64,000 nt of DNA from assembly GCF_014652335.1 (NCBI RefSeq), contig NZ_BMYP01000008.1, positions 45,827 to 109,826 on the forward strand. The letters run 5' to 3'. Each line of letters starts with the position of its first letter. The first letter of the stretch is position 1. Shown in pieces: positions 1 through 8,953 of the stretch. This DNA is from Vogesella fluminis. Lineage in GTDB: Bacteria > Pseudomonadota > Gammaproteobacteria > Burkholderiales > Chromobacteriaceae. The notes beneath the pieces were generated by a model, which saw only the letters and a list, made by a program, of their open reading frames with translations, was not told the DNA's origin and made no database searches. Made by a program: the position numbers and the translations under genes.

Positions 1-363
1 CACGATGTAGTCACAGGCCAGTGCACACTCCAGCCCTCCACCCAACGCGAAGCCGTTCACCGCTGCCACCGTCACGCCGGGATAGTTACGCACCGCGTCA
101 AACGCCAGCGTAAAGGCATCCACCACCTTGCCGGCGGGTGCCGCCGCGTCGTCGCCAAACAGTGCAAGATCGGCACCGGCCGAGAAGTAGCGATCACCGG
201 CACCGGTCAACACCACCGCGCGGATGCCGGCATCGGCCGCCAGCGCACCCATCGCCCCGGCCAGCTCCTGCAACGACTCTATCGTCCACACATTGGCCGG
301 CGGATTGTTGATGGTGACGATGGCCGACTGGCCAAGACGTTCGACAATGATTTTTTGTGTCAT
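1..363 (-). CDS. Enoyl-CoA hydratase/isomerase family protein (partial, C-terminus off the window)
   Basis: The first 121 codons of a crotonase-fold protein read leftwards off the window edge. It begins MTQKIIVERLGQSAIVTINN, followed by PPANVW, then the oxyanion-hole segment with FSAGADL near residue 63 and the second crotonase signature NGFALGGGLECALACDY near residues 104-119. Members hydrate 2-enoyl-CoA or rearrange acyl-CoA thioesters in fatty-acid or aromatic-acid catabolism, in the cytoplasm. The ATG is preceded by GAGGAGTGCC, a good ribosome binding site. The substrate cannot be fixed because the C-terminal half and the upstream partners are not visible. Confidence 0.9.
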   Translation of the reverse strand, partial: MTQKIIVERLGQSAIVTINNPPANVWTIESLQELAGAMGALAADAGIRAVVLTGAGDRYFSAGADLALFGDDAAAPAGKVVDAFTLAFDAVRNYPGVTVAAVNGFALGGGLECALACDYIV

Positions 364-658
364 GTGGCACTCCTCCGGCCTCGGCAAGACCCAGCTGAAG
401 CGCAATATTCAACAGCGTTATTCACGATGTATACACCGGGGAAATGGCTAATTTTTGAGCATTGGCGCTGTTTTCCAGCTTTAAAAATGGACCAGGTTAC
501 TGATATTGCAAGTTTTAGCCGCTCAGACAAGCGGCGGCATAATTTGGTGCCCGACATTCAATAAACAGCATTTACAGATGGCAACCGGTAACAAGTCCCG
601 CGCGTATGCTGGCATGGCTGCTAAACTGGCGGCCATCATTTTGCCCATGTTGTCACCC
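364..658. other. Divergent intergenic region
   Basis: About 295 bases between the divergent enoyl-CoA hydratase and TauE/SafE-like genes. It is more AT-rich than the flanking genes and contains a short inverted repeat GCCGCT-cagaca-AGCGGC at 519-536. No confident operator or small gene is seen. In-frame ATGs at 578 and 647 could extend the downstream gene. Confidence 0.4.
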
Positions 659-1330
659 ATGCTGGAAATCAGCCTGCTGTCCCTGTTTCTTGCCGGCCTG
701 CTCGGCGGTGTGCACTGCCTTGGCATGTGCGGCGGCATCGTCACCGCCATTTCGCTGGGCAAGTCGCAAGCGGCGCCGCTGTGGCACCTGTTGTGCTACA
801 ACGTTGGCCGCATCAGTAGCTACGTCTGCGCCGGTGCGCTGCTCGGCGGCCTGGCACAGTGGGGGCTGAGCCAGGCGGCGTACCAGCCGTTGCAGACCGC
901 GCTGTTCATCGCGGCCAACCTGCTGCTGATCCTGCTCGGCCTGTACCTGGCCGGCCTGTCCGCCGCCATCACCCGCATCGAGCACCTTGGCCGGCCGCTG
1001 TGGCGGTGTCTGCAGCCGCTGACCCGCCGCTACCTGCCGGTGCGCACCGCCCGCCAGGCGCTGCTGGCCGGCGCGATCTGGGGCTGGCTGCCGTGTGGCC
1101 TGGTCTACACCGCCAGCATCGCCGCGCTGGCCTCCGGCGGTGCCGGCCAGGGGGCGCTGGTGATGCTGGCCTTCGGTCTCGGCACCCTGCCCAACCTGCT
1201 GCTGATGGGGCTGTTTGCCAGCAAGCTGCAGCAGCTGAAACAGCAACGGCCAGTCCGCCTGGTGGCGGGGCTGGCCGTGATGGCACTCGGTAGCTGGCAC
1301 CTGTGGCTGCTGCTTACATCAACTGGCTGA
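659..1330 (+). CDS. TauE/SafE-like (DsbD_2-type) inner-membrane protein
   Basis: A polytopic membrane protein of about 223 residues. It opens MLEISLLSLFLAGLLGGVHC and carries the CLGMCGGIV motif typical of the DsbD_2/sulfite-exporter-like group, with about six hydrophobic segments and the conserved WGWLPCGLVY in the middle. Relatives are often found near cbb3 oxidase assembly genes and are suspected to move copper or sulfur compounds, but here no oxidase genes are adjacent. In-frame ATGs at 506, 578 and 647 exist; 659 (or 647) was chosen because it puts the first membrane helix at the N-terminus as in the family. The 3-prime end overlaps znuA on the other strand by 17 bases. The transported substrate is unknown. 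Confidence 0.75.
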   Translation: MLEISLLSLFLAGLLGGVHCLGMCGGIVTAISLGKSQAAPLWHLLCYNVGRISSYVCAGALLGGLAQWGLSQAAYQPLQTALFIAANLLLILLGLYLAGLSAAITRIEHLGRPLWRCLQPLTRRYLPVRTARQALLAGAIWGWLPCGLVYTASIAALASGGAGQGALVMLAFGLGTLPNLLLMGLFASKLQQLKQQRPVRLVAGLAVMALGSWHLWLLLTSTG

Positions 1331-2222
1331 GCGCGGTCACGTTGCTGCGGAACATTTCCAGATAGCTGCGCGCGCCGGGCTGGCTGGAAAGCGCATCGGA
1401 GTACAGCTTGCCGCCGACCTTGACGCCAGCCTCTTTCGCCAACTGGTCAATCAGGCGCCGGTCGGACATGTTCTCGATGAACACCGCCTTCACCTGTTCC
1501 TTTTTCACCTGCCGGATCAGCTGCGCCACCGACTTGGCCGAGGCCTCGGCGTCGGTGCTCACCCCTTGCGGCGCCATGAAGCGGATCGCGTAGCGCTGGC
1601 CGAGGTAGGCAAAGGCGTCGTGCGAGGTCAGCACCTTGCGCCGCGCCGCCGGCACCGCGGCAAACTGCTTGCCGGCCCAGCTGTCCAGCTCCTGCAGCCG
1701 CGCCTTGTAGGCGGCGGCGCGCTCGCGGTAGTACGCGGCACCGGCGGCATCGGCGCGGCTGAGGCCGGCGGCGATATTGTCGACATAACGCAGCACGTGC
1801 TGCGGGTTGTGCCAGGCGTGCGGATCGACACGGCCGTGGTCGTGACCGTGCTCATCATGGCCATGTTCGTCATGGCCGTGCTCGTCTTCCGCCACCGCCA
1901 GCGGCTTGATGCCGTTAGCGGCGGTCACGGTCACGCCCTTGAAGTTGGCCGACTTGTTCAGGCGGTTGATCCAGCCCTCGAAGCCGAGGCCGTTGACCAC
2001 GAACACCTTGGCTTCGGCCAGCTTCTTGACGTCGGCCGGCTTGGGCTGGAACACGTGGGCGTCCTGGTCGGCGCCGACCAGCGACACCACGCTGACGCGC
2101 TCGCCGCCGACTTCACGGGTGATGTCGGCCATGATGCTGAAGCTGGCGACCACCGGCAGGTTGGCCCACGCCACCAGCGGCGACAACAGCAGGCTGCTCA
2201 CAATAATTTTCCGTACGTTCAC
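1314..2222 (-). CDS. znuA: Zinc ABC transporter periplasmic binding protein ZnuA
   Basis: Cluster A-I metal-binding lipocalin-like receptor of about 302 residues. A signal peptide (RKIIVSSLLLSPLVAWA) is followed by the mature domain VVASFSIMADI. A His/Asp-rich loop with repeated GHDEH units precedes VDPHAWHNP, whose His is a metal ligand; this loop distinguishes zinc from manganese receptors. The GTG at 2222 is preferred over a TTG at 2288, which would lengthen the protein into the end of znuB: the GTG lies just before the signal peptide, 4 bases after the znuB stop, with GGAG upstream. It is the last gene of the zur-znu operon. Function is inferred from family and operon; both agree. Confidence 0.93.
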   Translation of the reverse strand: MNVRKIIVSSLLLSPLVAWANLPVVASFSIMADITREVGGERVSVVSLVGADQDAHVFQPKPADVKKLAEAKVFVVNGLGFEGWINRLNKSANFKGVTVTAANGIKPLAVAEDEHGHDEHGHDEHGHDHGRVDPHAWHNPQHVLRYVDNIAAGLSRADAAGAAYYRERAAAYKARLQELDSWAGKQFAAVPAARRKVLTSHDAFAYLGQRYAIRFMAPQGVSTDAEASAKSVAQLIRQVKKEQVKAVFIENMSDRRLIDQLAKEAGVKVGGKLYSDALSSQPGARSYLEMFRSNVTALSQLM

Positions 2223-2226
2223 GCGC

Positions 2227-3105
2227 TCAACTCTCCAAATGACGTTGCCGCAGCAGGCGGGGCAACACGCCGCCCTGCGGGGCAACAAACAGCGAAACGA
2301 TATAGAACAGGCCGGCCAGCAGGATGATGCACGGCCCGGACGGCAGCTCGACGTGATAGGACAGCAGCAGCCCGCCCATACCCGCCAGCGCGGCGATCAG
2401 GAAGGCCGCCAGCAGCATGCCGCCGACGGTGGCCGCCCACAGCCGCGAGCAGATCGCCGGCAGCATCATCAGCCCCACCGACATCAGCGTGCCCAGCGCC
2501 TGGAAGCCGGACACCAGGTTCAGCACCACCAGCAGCAGGAACAGCAGGTGCCACACGCTGCCGTGGCCGCCGACCGCGCGCAGGAACACCGGATCGAGGC
2601 TTTCCAGCAGCAGCGGGCGATAGATCACCGCCAAGGTCAGCAGCGTCACGCTGGCGACGCTGGCCACCAGCAGCAGCGCGGCGTCGTCCACCGCCAGCAC
2701 CGAACCAAACAGCAGGTGCATCAGATCGACATTGCTGCCGCTGCTGGACACCAGCAGCACGCCGATGGCCAGCGACAGCAGGTAGAAGGCGGCAAAGCTC
2801 GCGTCTTCCTTGATCTCGGTAAAGCGCGTCGCGAGTCCAGCAAAACCGGCCACCAGCACGCCGGCGACAAAACCACCGAGGCTCATCGCCGGCAGGCTCA
2901 GGCCGGCGATGAGGAAGCCGACCGCGGCGCCGGGCAGCACCGCGTGGCTCATCGCGTCGCCGACCAGGCTCATGCGCCGCATCACCAGGAACAGGCCGAC
3001 CGGCGCGCTGCCCAGCGCCAGCGCCAGGCACGCCACCAGCGCGCGGCGCATGAAGGCGAATTCGACAAAGGGTGCCAGCACCCATTGGTACAGGAAATCG
3101 ATCAC
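2227..3105 (-). CDS. znuB: Zinc ABC transporter permease ZnuB
   Basis: ABC-3 family inner-membrane permease of about 292 residues with roughly eight hydrophobic helices. It contains the conserved MRRMSLVGDAMSHAVLPG segment near residues 42-59, typical of ZnuB/MntB. The GTG start at 3105 is preceded by GGATGGAG and overlaps the znuC stop (GTGA), indicating translational coupling. It forms the membrane channel for ZnuA-delivered zinc, powered by ZnuC. Confidence 0.93.
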   Translation of the reverse strand: MIDFLYQWVLAPFVEFAFMRRALVACLALALGSAPVGLFLVMRRMSLVGDAMSHAVLPGAAVGFLIAGLSLPAMSLGGFVAGVLVAGFAGLATRFTEIKEDASFAAFYLLSLAIGVLLVSSSGSNVDLMHLLFGSVLAVDDAALLLVASVASVTLLTLAVIYRPLLLESLDPVFLRAVGGHGSVWHLLFLLLVVLNLVSGFQALGTLMSVGLMMLPAICSRLWAATVGGMLLAAFLIAALAGMGGLLLSYHVELPSGPCIILLAGLFYIVSLFVAPQGGVLPRLLRQRHLES

Positions 3106-3842
3106 TGAGTTACTCCATCCACGCGGCACACCGGGGCATTGGCCGACCAGTGCGCCGCGGTGTCGCTGGCGCGGCGCAGCTTGTCCGCGGTCAGCACCTC
3201 GGCAGTGTCGCCCCAGGCGATCACCTCGCGCGCCATCAGCAGCGTCTGCGGGAAGTGCTCGCGCACCTGCTGCTCGTCGTGCAGCACCGCGATCACGGTG
3301 CGCCCTTCCGCCTTCCAGCGTTCAACCAGCGCCAGCAGGTCGGCTGTGGTAGCCGCGTCGACAGCGTTGAACGGCTCGTCGAGCAGAATCAGCGGCGCGT
3401 CCTGCACCAGGATGCGGGCGAACAGCACGCGCTGGAACTGGCCGCTGGACAGCGCGGCAATCGGGCGGGTGGCGAAGTCTTCCAGACCGACGGTCACCAG
3501 CGCGTTCCACGACGCATCGTCATCGTTGCGGCCAACCTTGCCGAACAGGCCGCTGCGCTGCCAGTGGCCGCTGGACACCAGGTCGATCACCGACACCGGC
3601 AGCGAACGGTCGATTTCCGACTGCTGCGGCAGATAGGCCAGATCGCGGCGCGCCACGCCGCGCATCAGCACGCGACCGGCATCCGGCTTCAGCGCGCCCA
3701 TGATGGCTTTCAGCAGGGTGCTCTTGCCGGCGCCGTTGGGGCCGAAGATCGCCGTGGCCTGGCCATCGGCAAAGCTGCCACTGACGTGGTGCACGGCGGG
3801 GTGGCGACGGTAGGACACCGTCAGGTTTTCCAGCCGGATCAT
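3102..3842 (-). CDS. znuC: Zinc ABC transporter ATPase ZnuC
   Basis: ABC ATPase of 246 residues starting MIRLENLTVSYRRHPAVHHV. Walker A GPNGAGKST is near residue 37, the signature LSSGQFQ near 138 and Walker B LILLDEPF near 158, followed by the H-loop VLHD. The start overlaps the stop of the upstream His-rich gene as ATGA. The gene contains one internal copy of GCGGCCAACCTT (3528-3539), coding in this frame through KVGRN. It energises ZnuAB zinc import at the inner membrane. Confidence 0.93.
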   Translation of the reverse strand: MIRLENLTVSYRRHPAVHHVSGSFADGQATAIFGPNGAGKSTLLKAIMGALKPDAGRVLMRGVARRDLAYLPQQSEIDRSLPVSVIDLVSSGHWQRSGLFGKVGRNDDDASWNALVTVGLEDFATRPIAALSSGQFQRVLFARILVQDAPLILLDEPFNAVDAATTADLLALVERWKAEGRTVIAVLHDEQQVREHFPQTLLMAREVIAWGDTAEVLTADKLRRASDTAAHWSANAPVCRVDGVTQ

Positions 3843-4066
3843 GCCACCTCCTGCAGTGCCCAGAGCACCAGCAGCCACAGCGCGGCCAGCGGCAGCGCGG
3901 CCAGCAGCAGGCGCTGGCCGGCGGACAGCGACAGCAGGCGCCAGCGCGGCAGGTGCGAGGTCTCGCCGGTGGCGTGCGGGTGCGGATGGGAGTGCGCATG
4001 TACGGCGCCGTGCGCGTGATCGTGCGCATGGTGCTCGTGCTGACGGGAAGGTGCCATGCCGCTCAT
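3839..4066 (-). CDS. Small histidine-rich single-pass membrane protein in the zinc operon
   Basis: A 75-residue protein starting MSGMAPSRQHEHHAHDHAHG. About ten His residues fall in the first 35 positions, then comes a basic stretch (HLPRWRLLSLSAG) and a hydrophobic helix LLLAALPLAALWLLVLWAL. Its ATG overlaps the GTPase stop (ATGA) and its stop overlaps the znuC start (ATGA), so it sits in a fully coupled operon; that is the main argument that it is real. I do not recognise a named family. The layout suggests a membrane-anchored zinc-binding tail on one side of the inner membrane, perhaps buffering zinc near ZnuBC or handing it to the COG0523 GTPase; this is inference. CbtB-like small metal proteins are an alternative comparison. 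Confidence 0.7.
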   Translation of the reverse strand: MSGMAPSRQHEHHAHDHAHGAVHAHSHPHPHATGETSHLPRWRLLSLSAGQRLLLAALPLAALWLLVLWALQEVA

Positions 4067-5004
4067 GCCCCGTTCCCGCTGCCTGCCGGCAGCACGCAGG
4101 CCTGGATGGCGGCTTCCAGCGCGTCGGCATTGATGCGGCTGCCGATCACCTCGAAGCGGCTGTCGCGGCGCCACGCCACCTGGTTGGCCGCCCACTGCCC
4201 TTCGGTCCAGTTCAGCCACAGCCAGGTGTCCAGCACGCGGAACACGCCCTTGGCGCGTACCAGACCGTCGACCAGTTGCGGCAGGTTGTCGAACAGGTCG
4301 GTCAGTACCTCGCCGGAGAACTCCGCGTCCGGCGCGAAGGTCCAGCCCTGCGACTGCCAGCCAGAGGCGTCGCCCGGTCGTACCGCCGGCCGGTAGCGCG
4401 ACTTGTTCTGCACCGCGGCATTCAGCCACGCCGGATCGGCGGCACCATCGCTGATCTCGGCGATCAGCGACTTGGGCGGAAACAGCGCGGCGGCCTTGTC
4501 GCGGTAGGCGGCCAACGTTGGCGCGTCGGCAAGGTCGCACTTGGTGGCCAGCAGCACGTCGGCAATCATCACCTGGTCGCGGTACAGAGGCTGGCGGAAG
4601 TAGTCGTTGTTGGCGAACTGGCGCGGATCGACCAGCGTCATCACCGCACCCACTTCCAGCGCCTTGCCCAATGGCTCGGCACGCAGCTCGTCGATCAGCC
4701 CGGCAGCGTGGGCGAGGCCGCTGGCCTCGATGATCAGCCGGTCCGGCTTCTCGCGGCGCAACAGGTTGGCGACGGTAACCGTCATCTGCGGCCCGGCGAC
4801 GCAGCACAGGCAGCCACCGGCGATCTCGGCCACCGGCAGCTCGCCGTTGTCCAGCACCGCGCCGTCGATGCCGATCTCGCCGAACTCGTTGACGATGATC
4901 GCCCATTTTTCATGTTGCGGTCGCTGCGCGATCAGGTGGCGCAGCGTCGTGGTCTTGCCCACCCCGAGAAAGCCGGTGAGCACGTTGACGGTGGTTTTTT
5001 TCAT
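4063..5004 (-). CDS. COG0523 (CobW/ZigA-type) GTP-binding zinc metallochaperone
   Basis: A G3E-family GTPase of 313 residues. Walker A GFLGVGKTT is near residue 10, VNEFGEIGIDG near 39, the metal-binding GGCLCC motif near 63 and the CobW C-terminal domain after about residue 200. Members under Zur control load or ration zinc during zinc starvation. The ATG at 5004 overlaps the zur stop (ATGA). TTG, GTG or ATG codons slightly upstream are possible but lie inside zur. The operon position between zur and znuC makes a zinc role much more likely than cobalt or nitrile hydratase activation. Confidence 0.88.
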   Translation of the reverse strand: MKKTTVNVLTGFLGVGKTTTLRHLIAQRPQHEKWAIIVNEFGEIGIDGAVLDNGELPVAEIAGGCLCCVAGPQMTVTVANLLRREKPDRLIIEASGLAHAAGLIDELRAEPLGKALEVGAVMTLVDPRQFANNDYFRQPLYRDQVMIADVLLATKCDLADAPTLAAYRDKAAALFPPKSLIAEISDGAADPAWLNAAVQNKSRYRPAVRPGDASGWQSQGWTFAPDAEFSGEVLTDLFDNLPQLVDGLVRAKGVFRVLDTWLWLNWTEGQWAANQVAWRRDSRFEVIGSRINADALEAAIQACVLPAGSGNGA

Positions 5005-5435
5005 ACTCGACATGCCTGGCACAGTCCGGTCAGTAATAGGTTTTGTTGCGCGATGGCAAAGCCCTGCGCTGCCGCCTGCTGTCGCAGCGTGTCCAGCGCC
5101 GGCGCCGCTTCCAGCTCGTTGACGCTACCGCAGGCGGTGCACACCAGGATCAGCCCTTCGTGGCAGCAGCCGACGTGACTGCACACGATATAACCGTTGA
5201 GCGCGTCGACCTTGTGCAGCAGGCCGGCTTCCACCAGGAAATCCAGCGCCCGGTACACCGTCGGCGGGGCGGCGATGCCGCGCTCGCGCTGCAGGTCGGC
5301 CAGCACCTGATAGGCCTTGACCACGCCTTCGTGCGCCAGCACCAGCTCCAGCACCTGACGGCGCAGCGCGGTCAGCTTCACGCCCTGCTGCTGACACTGC
5401 CGGTCGGCAGCGGCAATAAAGCCTGCTTTATCCAT
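5001..5435 (-). CDS. zur: Fur-family zinc uptake regulator Zur
   Basis: A 144-residue Fur-superfamily repressor. It has an N-terminal winged helix (LTALRRQVLELVLAHEG, then PPTVYRALDFLVEAGLLHKV) and C-terminal metal sites with the pairs CTAC and CQAC, plus the HVGCCHEG region. With zinc bound it would repress this operon from the palindrome at 5488-5503, 53 bases upstream of its start, giving autoregulation. Assignment to Zur and not Fur or PerR rests on the linked znuABC genes and the operator sequence. Confidence 0.9.
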   Translation of the reverse strand: MDKAGFIAAADRQCQQQGVKLTALRRQVLELVLAHEGVVKAYQVLADLQRERGIAAPPTVYRALDFLVEAGLLHKVDALNGYIVCSHVGCCHEGLILVCTACGSVNELEAAPALDTLRQQAAAQGFAIAQQNLLLTGLCQACRV

Positions 5436-5487
5436 GACAAGTCACCGGGTTCAAGGAATGTGAGGAACAGATAGTAACGATTTTCAA

Positions 5488-5503
5488 ATGTTACTATATA
5501 ACA
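5488..5503. promoter_or_regulatory. Zur box
   Basis: TGTTACTATATAACAG lies upstream of zur and closely resembles the gammaproteobacterial Zur consensus TGTTATnnTATAACA. A weaker half site (AACAGATAGTAACG) lies at about 5466-5480. The box lies between the divergent zur operon and the cytochrome c-prime gene. Confidence 0.7.
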
Positions 5504-5599
5504 GCACCATTAACAACTGTTAACTGCCTGCCGTCTTGACCGCAGCCATGCCGTGGTAAGCTCCCGGCATTGATTGTCCATCCCCAAGGAGTCATGCAG

Positions 5600-6031
5600 A
5601 TGAAACCGCTATTGCTTGCCGCTGCGTCCTGTACCGTACTGCTGAACCCGGCTTTTGCCGCCGACCCGGTCGCCCAGCGCCAGGAAATCTTCAAGCAGTA
5701 CAAGCAAACCGTCGCCACCATGGCCAAGACCGTGAAGGGTGAAACGCCGTACAACAAGAACGAATTCGCCAAGCTGGCCGCGCATCTGGATGCGCTGGCA
5801 CAGCAGCCGTGGCAGCACTTCCCGGCCGGCAGCGACAAGGGCAAGAGTGAGGCGCGGGCCAAGATATGGAGCAAGCCACAAGACTGGAAGGCCGCCATTG
5901 CCCAGCACAAGACCGAGACCGCCAAGCTGAAGCAGACCGCTGCCGGCGGTGACCTCGCCGCGATCAAGGCACAGTTCGGCGCCACCCAGAAAACCTGCAA
6001 GACCTGCCACGACAGCTTCCGCAACGATTGA
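5600..6031 (+). CDS. Class II (c-prime type) cytochrome c, first of a tandem pair
   Basis: A 143-residue periplasmic haem protein with signal peptide MKPLLLAAASCTVLLNPAFA and a single C-terminal haem-binding site CKTCH at about residues 133-137, the arrangement of cytochrome c-prime/c556 four-helix bundles. ATG 5600 is chosen because AAGGAG is 8 bases away, while it is too close to the ATG at 5594. The next gene encodes a paralogue and a cytochrome b561 gene follows, suggesting an electron-transfer group. Exact ligand (NO binding as c-prime, or electron carrier as c556) cannot be told. Confidence 0.85.
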   Translation: MKPLLLAAASCTVLLNPAFAADPVAQRQEIFKQYKQTVATMAKTVKGETPYNKNEFAKLAAHLDALAQQPWQHFPAGSDKGKSEARAKIWSKPQDWKAAIAQHKTETAKLKQTAAGGDLAAIKAQFGATQKTCKTCHDSFRND

Positions 6032-6051
6032 GCCTGGCCCACTGCCACCAC

Positions 6052-6080
6052 GTTCAGCCCCGGACGGGGCTGAACTTTTC
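6052..6080 (+). terminator. Rho-independent terminator after the first cytochrome gene
   Basis: GTTCAGCCCC and GGGGCTGAAC pair around a 4-base loop and are followed by TTTTC, 20 bases after the stop codon. Confidence 0.8.
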
Positions 6081-6124
6081 TGGCGCGCGGTATCCTAAAG
6101 TCCGTCGCCACCCGCATCAAGATC

Positions 6125-6553
6125 ATGAAAAAAATTCTCCTGCTTGCCACCCTCGCCCTCCTTGCCACCACCAGCCAGGCCGGTCCCGGTGAAGACCGCC
6201 AGAAAGCCTTCAAACAGGTATTGCGCAGCTTTGAACCGATGGGCGTGATGCTGCGCGGCAGCGGCTATCGCAAGGATGCGTTCATCAGGCACGCCGACGC
6301 GCTGAAGGCGGTCGCCGCGGCACCATTCGGCCAGTTCAAGCCGGGCACCATCGACAACGTCAGCCGCGCCAAGCCGGCGATCTGGAGCGAACCGGCAAAA
6401 TGGAAGGCGGAACAGGACAAGTTCCTGCTTGCGGTTGACCGGCTGCAGCAAACCGCGCGCGGCGGCGACCTCGCCGCCATCCGCCGCGACTACGGCGCCG
6501 TGGCCGCCAGCTGCAAGGCCTGTCACGACAGCTTCCGCGGCTCGATGCGCTAA
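6125..6553 (+). CDS. Class II (c-prime type) cytochrome c, second of a tandem pair
   Basis: A 142-residue protein with signal peptide MKKILLLATLALLATTSQA and a C-terminal CKACH haem site followed by DSFRGSMR. It shares the layout and several blocks (KPAIWSEPAKWKAE, ARGGDLAAIRRDYGA, CHDSFR) with the gene at 5600, so the two are paralogues by tandem duplication. Being separated by a terminator, the two could be expressed independently. Probable periplasmic electron carrier or gas-binding protein. Confidence 0.85.
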   Translation: MKKILLLATLALLATTSQAGPGEDRQKAFKQVLRSFEPMGVMLRGSGYRKDAFIRHADALKAVAAAPFGQFKPGTIDNVSRAKPAIWSEPAKWKAEQDKFLLAVDRLQQTARGGDLAAIRRDYGAVAASCKACHDSFRGSMR

Positions 6554-6565
6554 GCCGCCGGAAAC

Positions 6566-6604
6566 AAAAACCGCCAGCCGAATCCATATCCGGCTGGCGG
6601 TTTT
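6566..6604. terminator. Bidirectional terminator
   Basis: CCGCCAGCCG pairs with CGGCTGGCGG. An A run on the left and TTTT on the right would terminate both the cytochrome c gene and the convergent cytochrome b561 gene. Confidence 0.85.
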
Positions 6605-6620
6605 CCATTTCCGGAGGGGC

Positions 6621-7301
6621 TCAGGCGGCCACGCTGGCCGCCAGCCACGACACGCCGCCGAACACCAGCAGCGCCGCCAGCAGCAACAATACCGGCGCCA
6701 GCCACGGCGGCGCAAAGCGCAAGGGCGCAGCATCAGCCGGCAACGCCTTCATCCCGCTCAGCATCGGGCGCACCAGATCGGTGTTGCGGCCAACCTTGTA
6801 GAACGCCACCGCCAGCACGTGCATCACCGCCAGCAGCAGCAGCACGTCGAACCAGTCCTTGTGCCAGCCGGTGACCTGTTCGGCCAGCTCGTCATTGCCC
6901 AGCAATGCCTTCAGCGGGCCATCGTAGAGGTAGCTGTTGACGTCGGCGGCAAACAGCCCCAGCCCGGTCTGCAGCAACAGCGCCAGCAGCAGCACCAGCA
7001 CCATCCAGCCACCCAGCGGGTTATGCCCCGGCTGCGCCGTTACCGGCAGCTGTCCGGCCAGATAGGCGCGGATGCGCGCCGGCCCGGCAAGAAAATTGCC
7101 GAAGCGCGCCGTCTGACTGCCGCACAGCCCCCACAGCACGCGGAACAGCAGCAGCGCCAGCATCAGCATGCCAAGGCGCAGATGCCATTCCATCCAGTCG
7201 CCGCCCTGCTCCGCACTAAACCACAGCCCGGCAAATACTGCTGCCAGTGTCCAGTGAAACAGCCGTGTCGGCACATCCCACACCTTGATCATCCTGCTCA
7301 T
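6621..7301 (-). CDS. Cytochrome b561 family membrane protein
   Basis: About 226 residues from [17 protein letters not shown]. The VWDxPTRLFHW opening, His residues in helix 1 (FHW), helix 2 (EWHLRLGM) and helix 4 ([19 protein letters not shown]), and four hydrophobic helices match the di-haem b561 / Ni-Fe hydrogenase b-subunit fold. It would pass quinol electrons to periplasmic carriers. The adjacent c-prime genes are the natural partners. ATG 7301 has AAGGA upstream; 7292 is the alternative. Confidence 0.85.
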   Translation of the reverse strand: MSRMIKVWDVPTRLFHWTLAAVFAGLWFSAEQGGDWMEWHLRLGMLMLALLLFRVLWGLCGSQTARFGNFLAGPARIRAYLAGQLPVTAQPGHNPLGGWMVLVLLLALLLQTGLGLFAADVNSYLYDGPLKALLGNDELAEQVTGWHKDWFDVLLLLAVMHVLAVAFYKVGRNTDLVRPMLSGMKALPADAAPLRFAPPWLAPVLLLLAALLVFGGVSWLAASVAA

Positions 7302-7497
7302 GTCTGCAGCATCCTTTCCCGTTTGCACTGCCGATAGCCGGGCCCGGCATTGCTCACCCAAGCCAGGCCGCCACCAGAGCGCACGTTACGAAGCGTCATT
7401 TTCGGTTAAAATCGCCATCTTTTGTTGCAACGCCAACAGGCGCAATCGTCAACGCGCGGCCCACGGCCCGCGTCCTGCTCATGTGGAGAAGAAATAC

Positions 7498-8772
<1,275 letters not shown>

Positions 8773-8776
8773 ACAC

Positions 8777-8796
8777 TGCGGCCAACGTTGGCCGCA
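8777..8796. repeat. Perfect palindrome built from two uptake-like words
   Basis: TGCGGCCAACGTTGGCCGCA starts 5 bases after the tyrS stop. It is two inverted half-copies of the recurrent GCGGCCAAC word and could form a hairpin. Confidence 0.8.
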
Positions 8797-8805
8797 ATGC
8801 CGCCG

Positions 8806-8833
8806 ACAGCCATGCCTTTGCATGGCTGTTTTC
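8806..8833 (+). terminator. Rho-independent terminator of tyrS
   Basis: ACAGCCATGC pairs with GCATGGCTGT around CTTT and is followed by TTC. Confidence 0.8.
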
Positions 8834-8953
8834 ATTACTGCCAGGCACACCGGGGAAACCAACCATCCGTACCCGTTATCGCCGGCACGACAGCATGGCT
8901 GCCGTATCCGCACACGACGGTCAACGCCATGCACTGCCCCAAGGTTGGCCGCA

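Noticed and set aside
1845..1893. Short tandem repeat of about 15 bases
   Set aside because: It encodes the repeated His/Asp units of the ZnuA metal loop, so it is explained by protein function.
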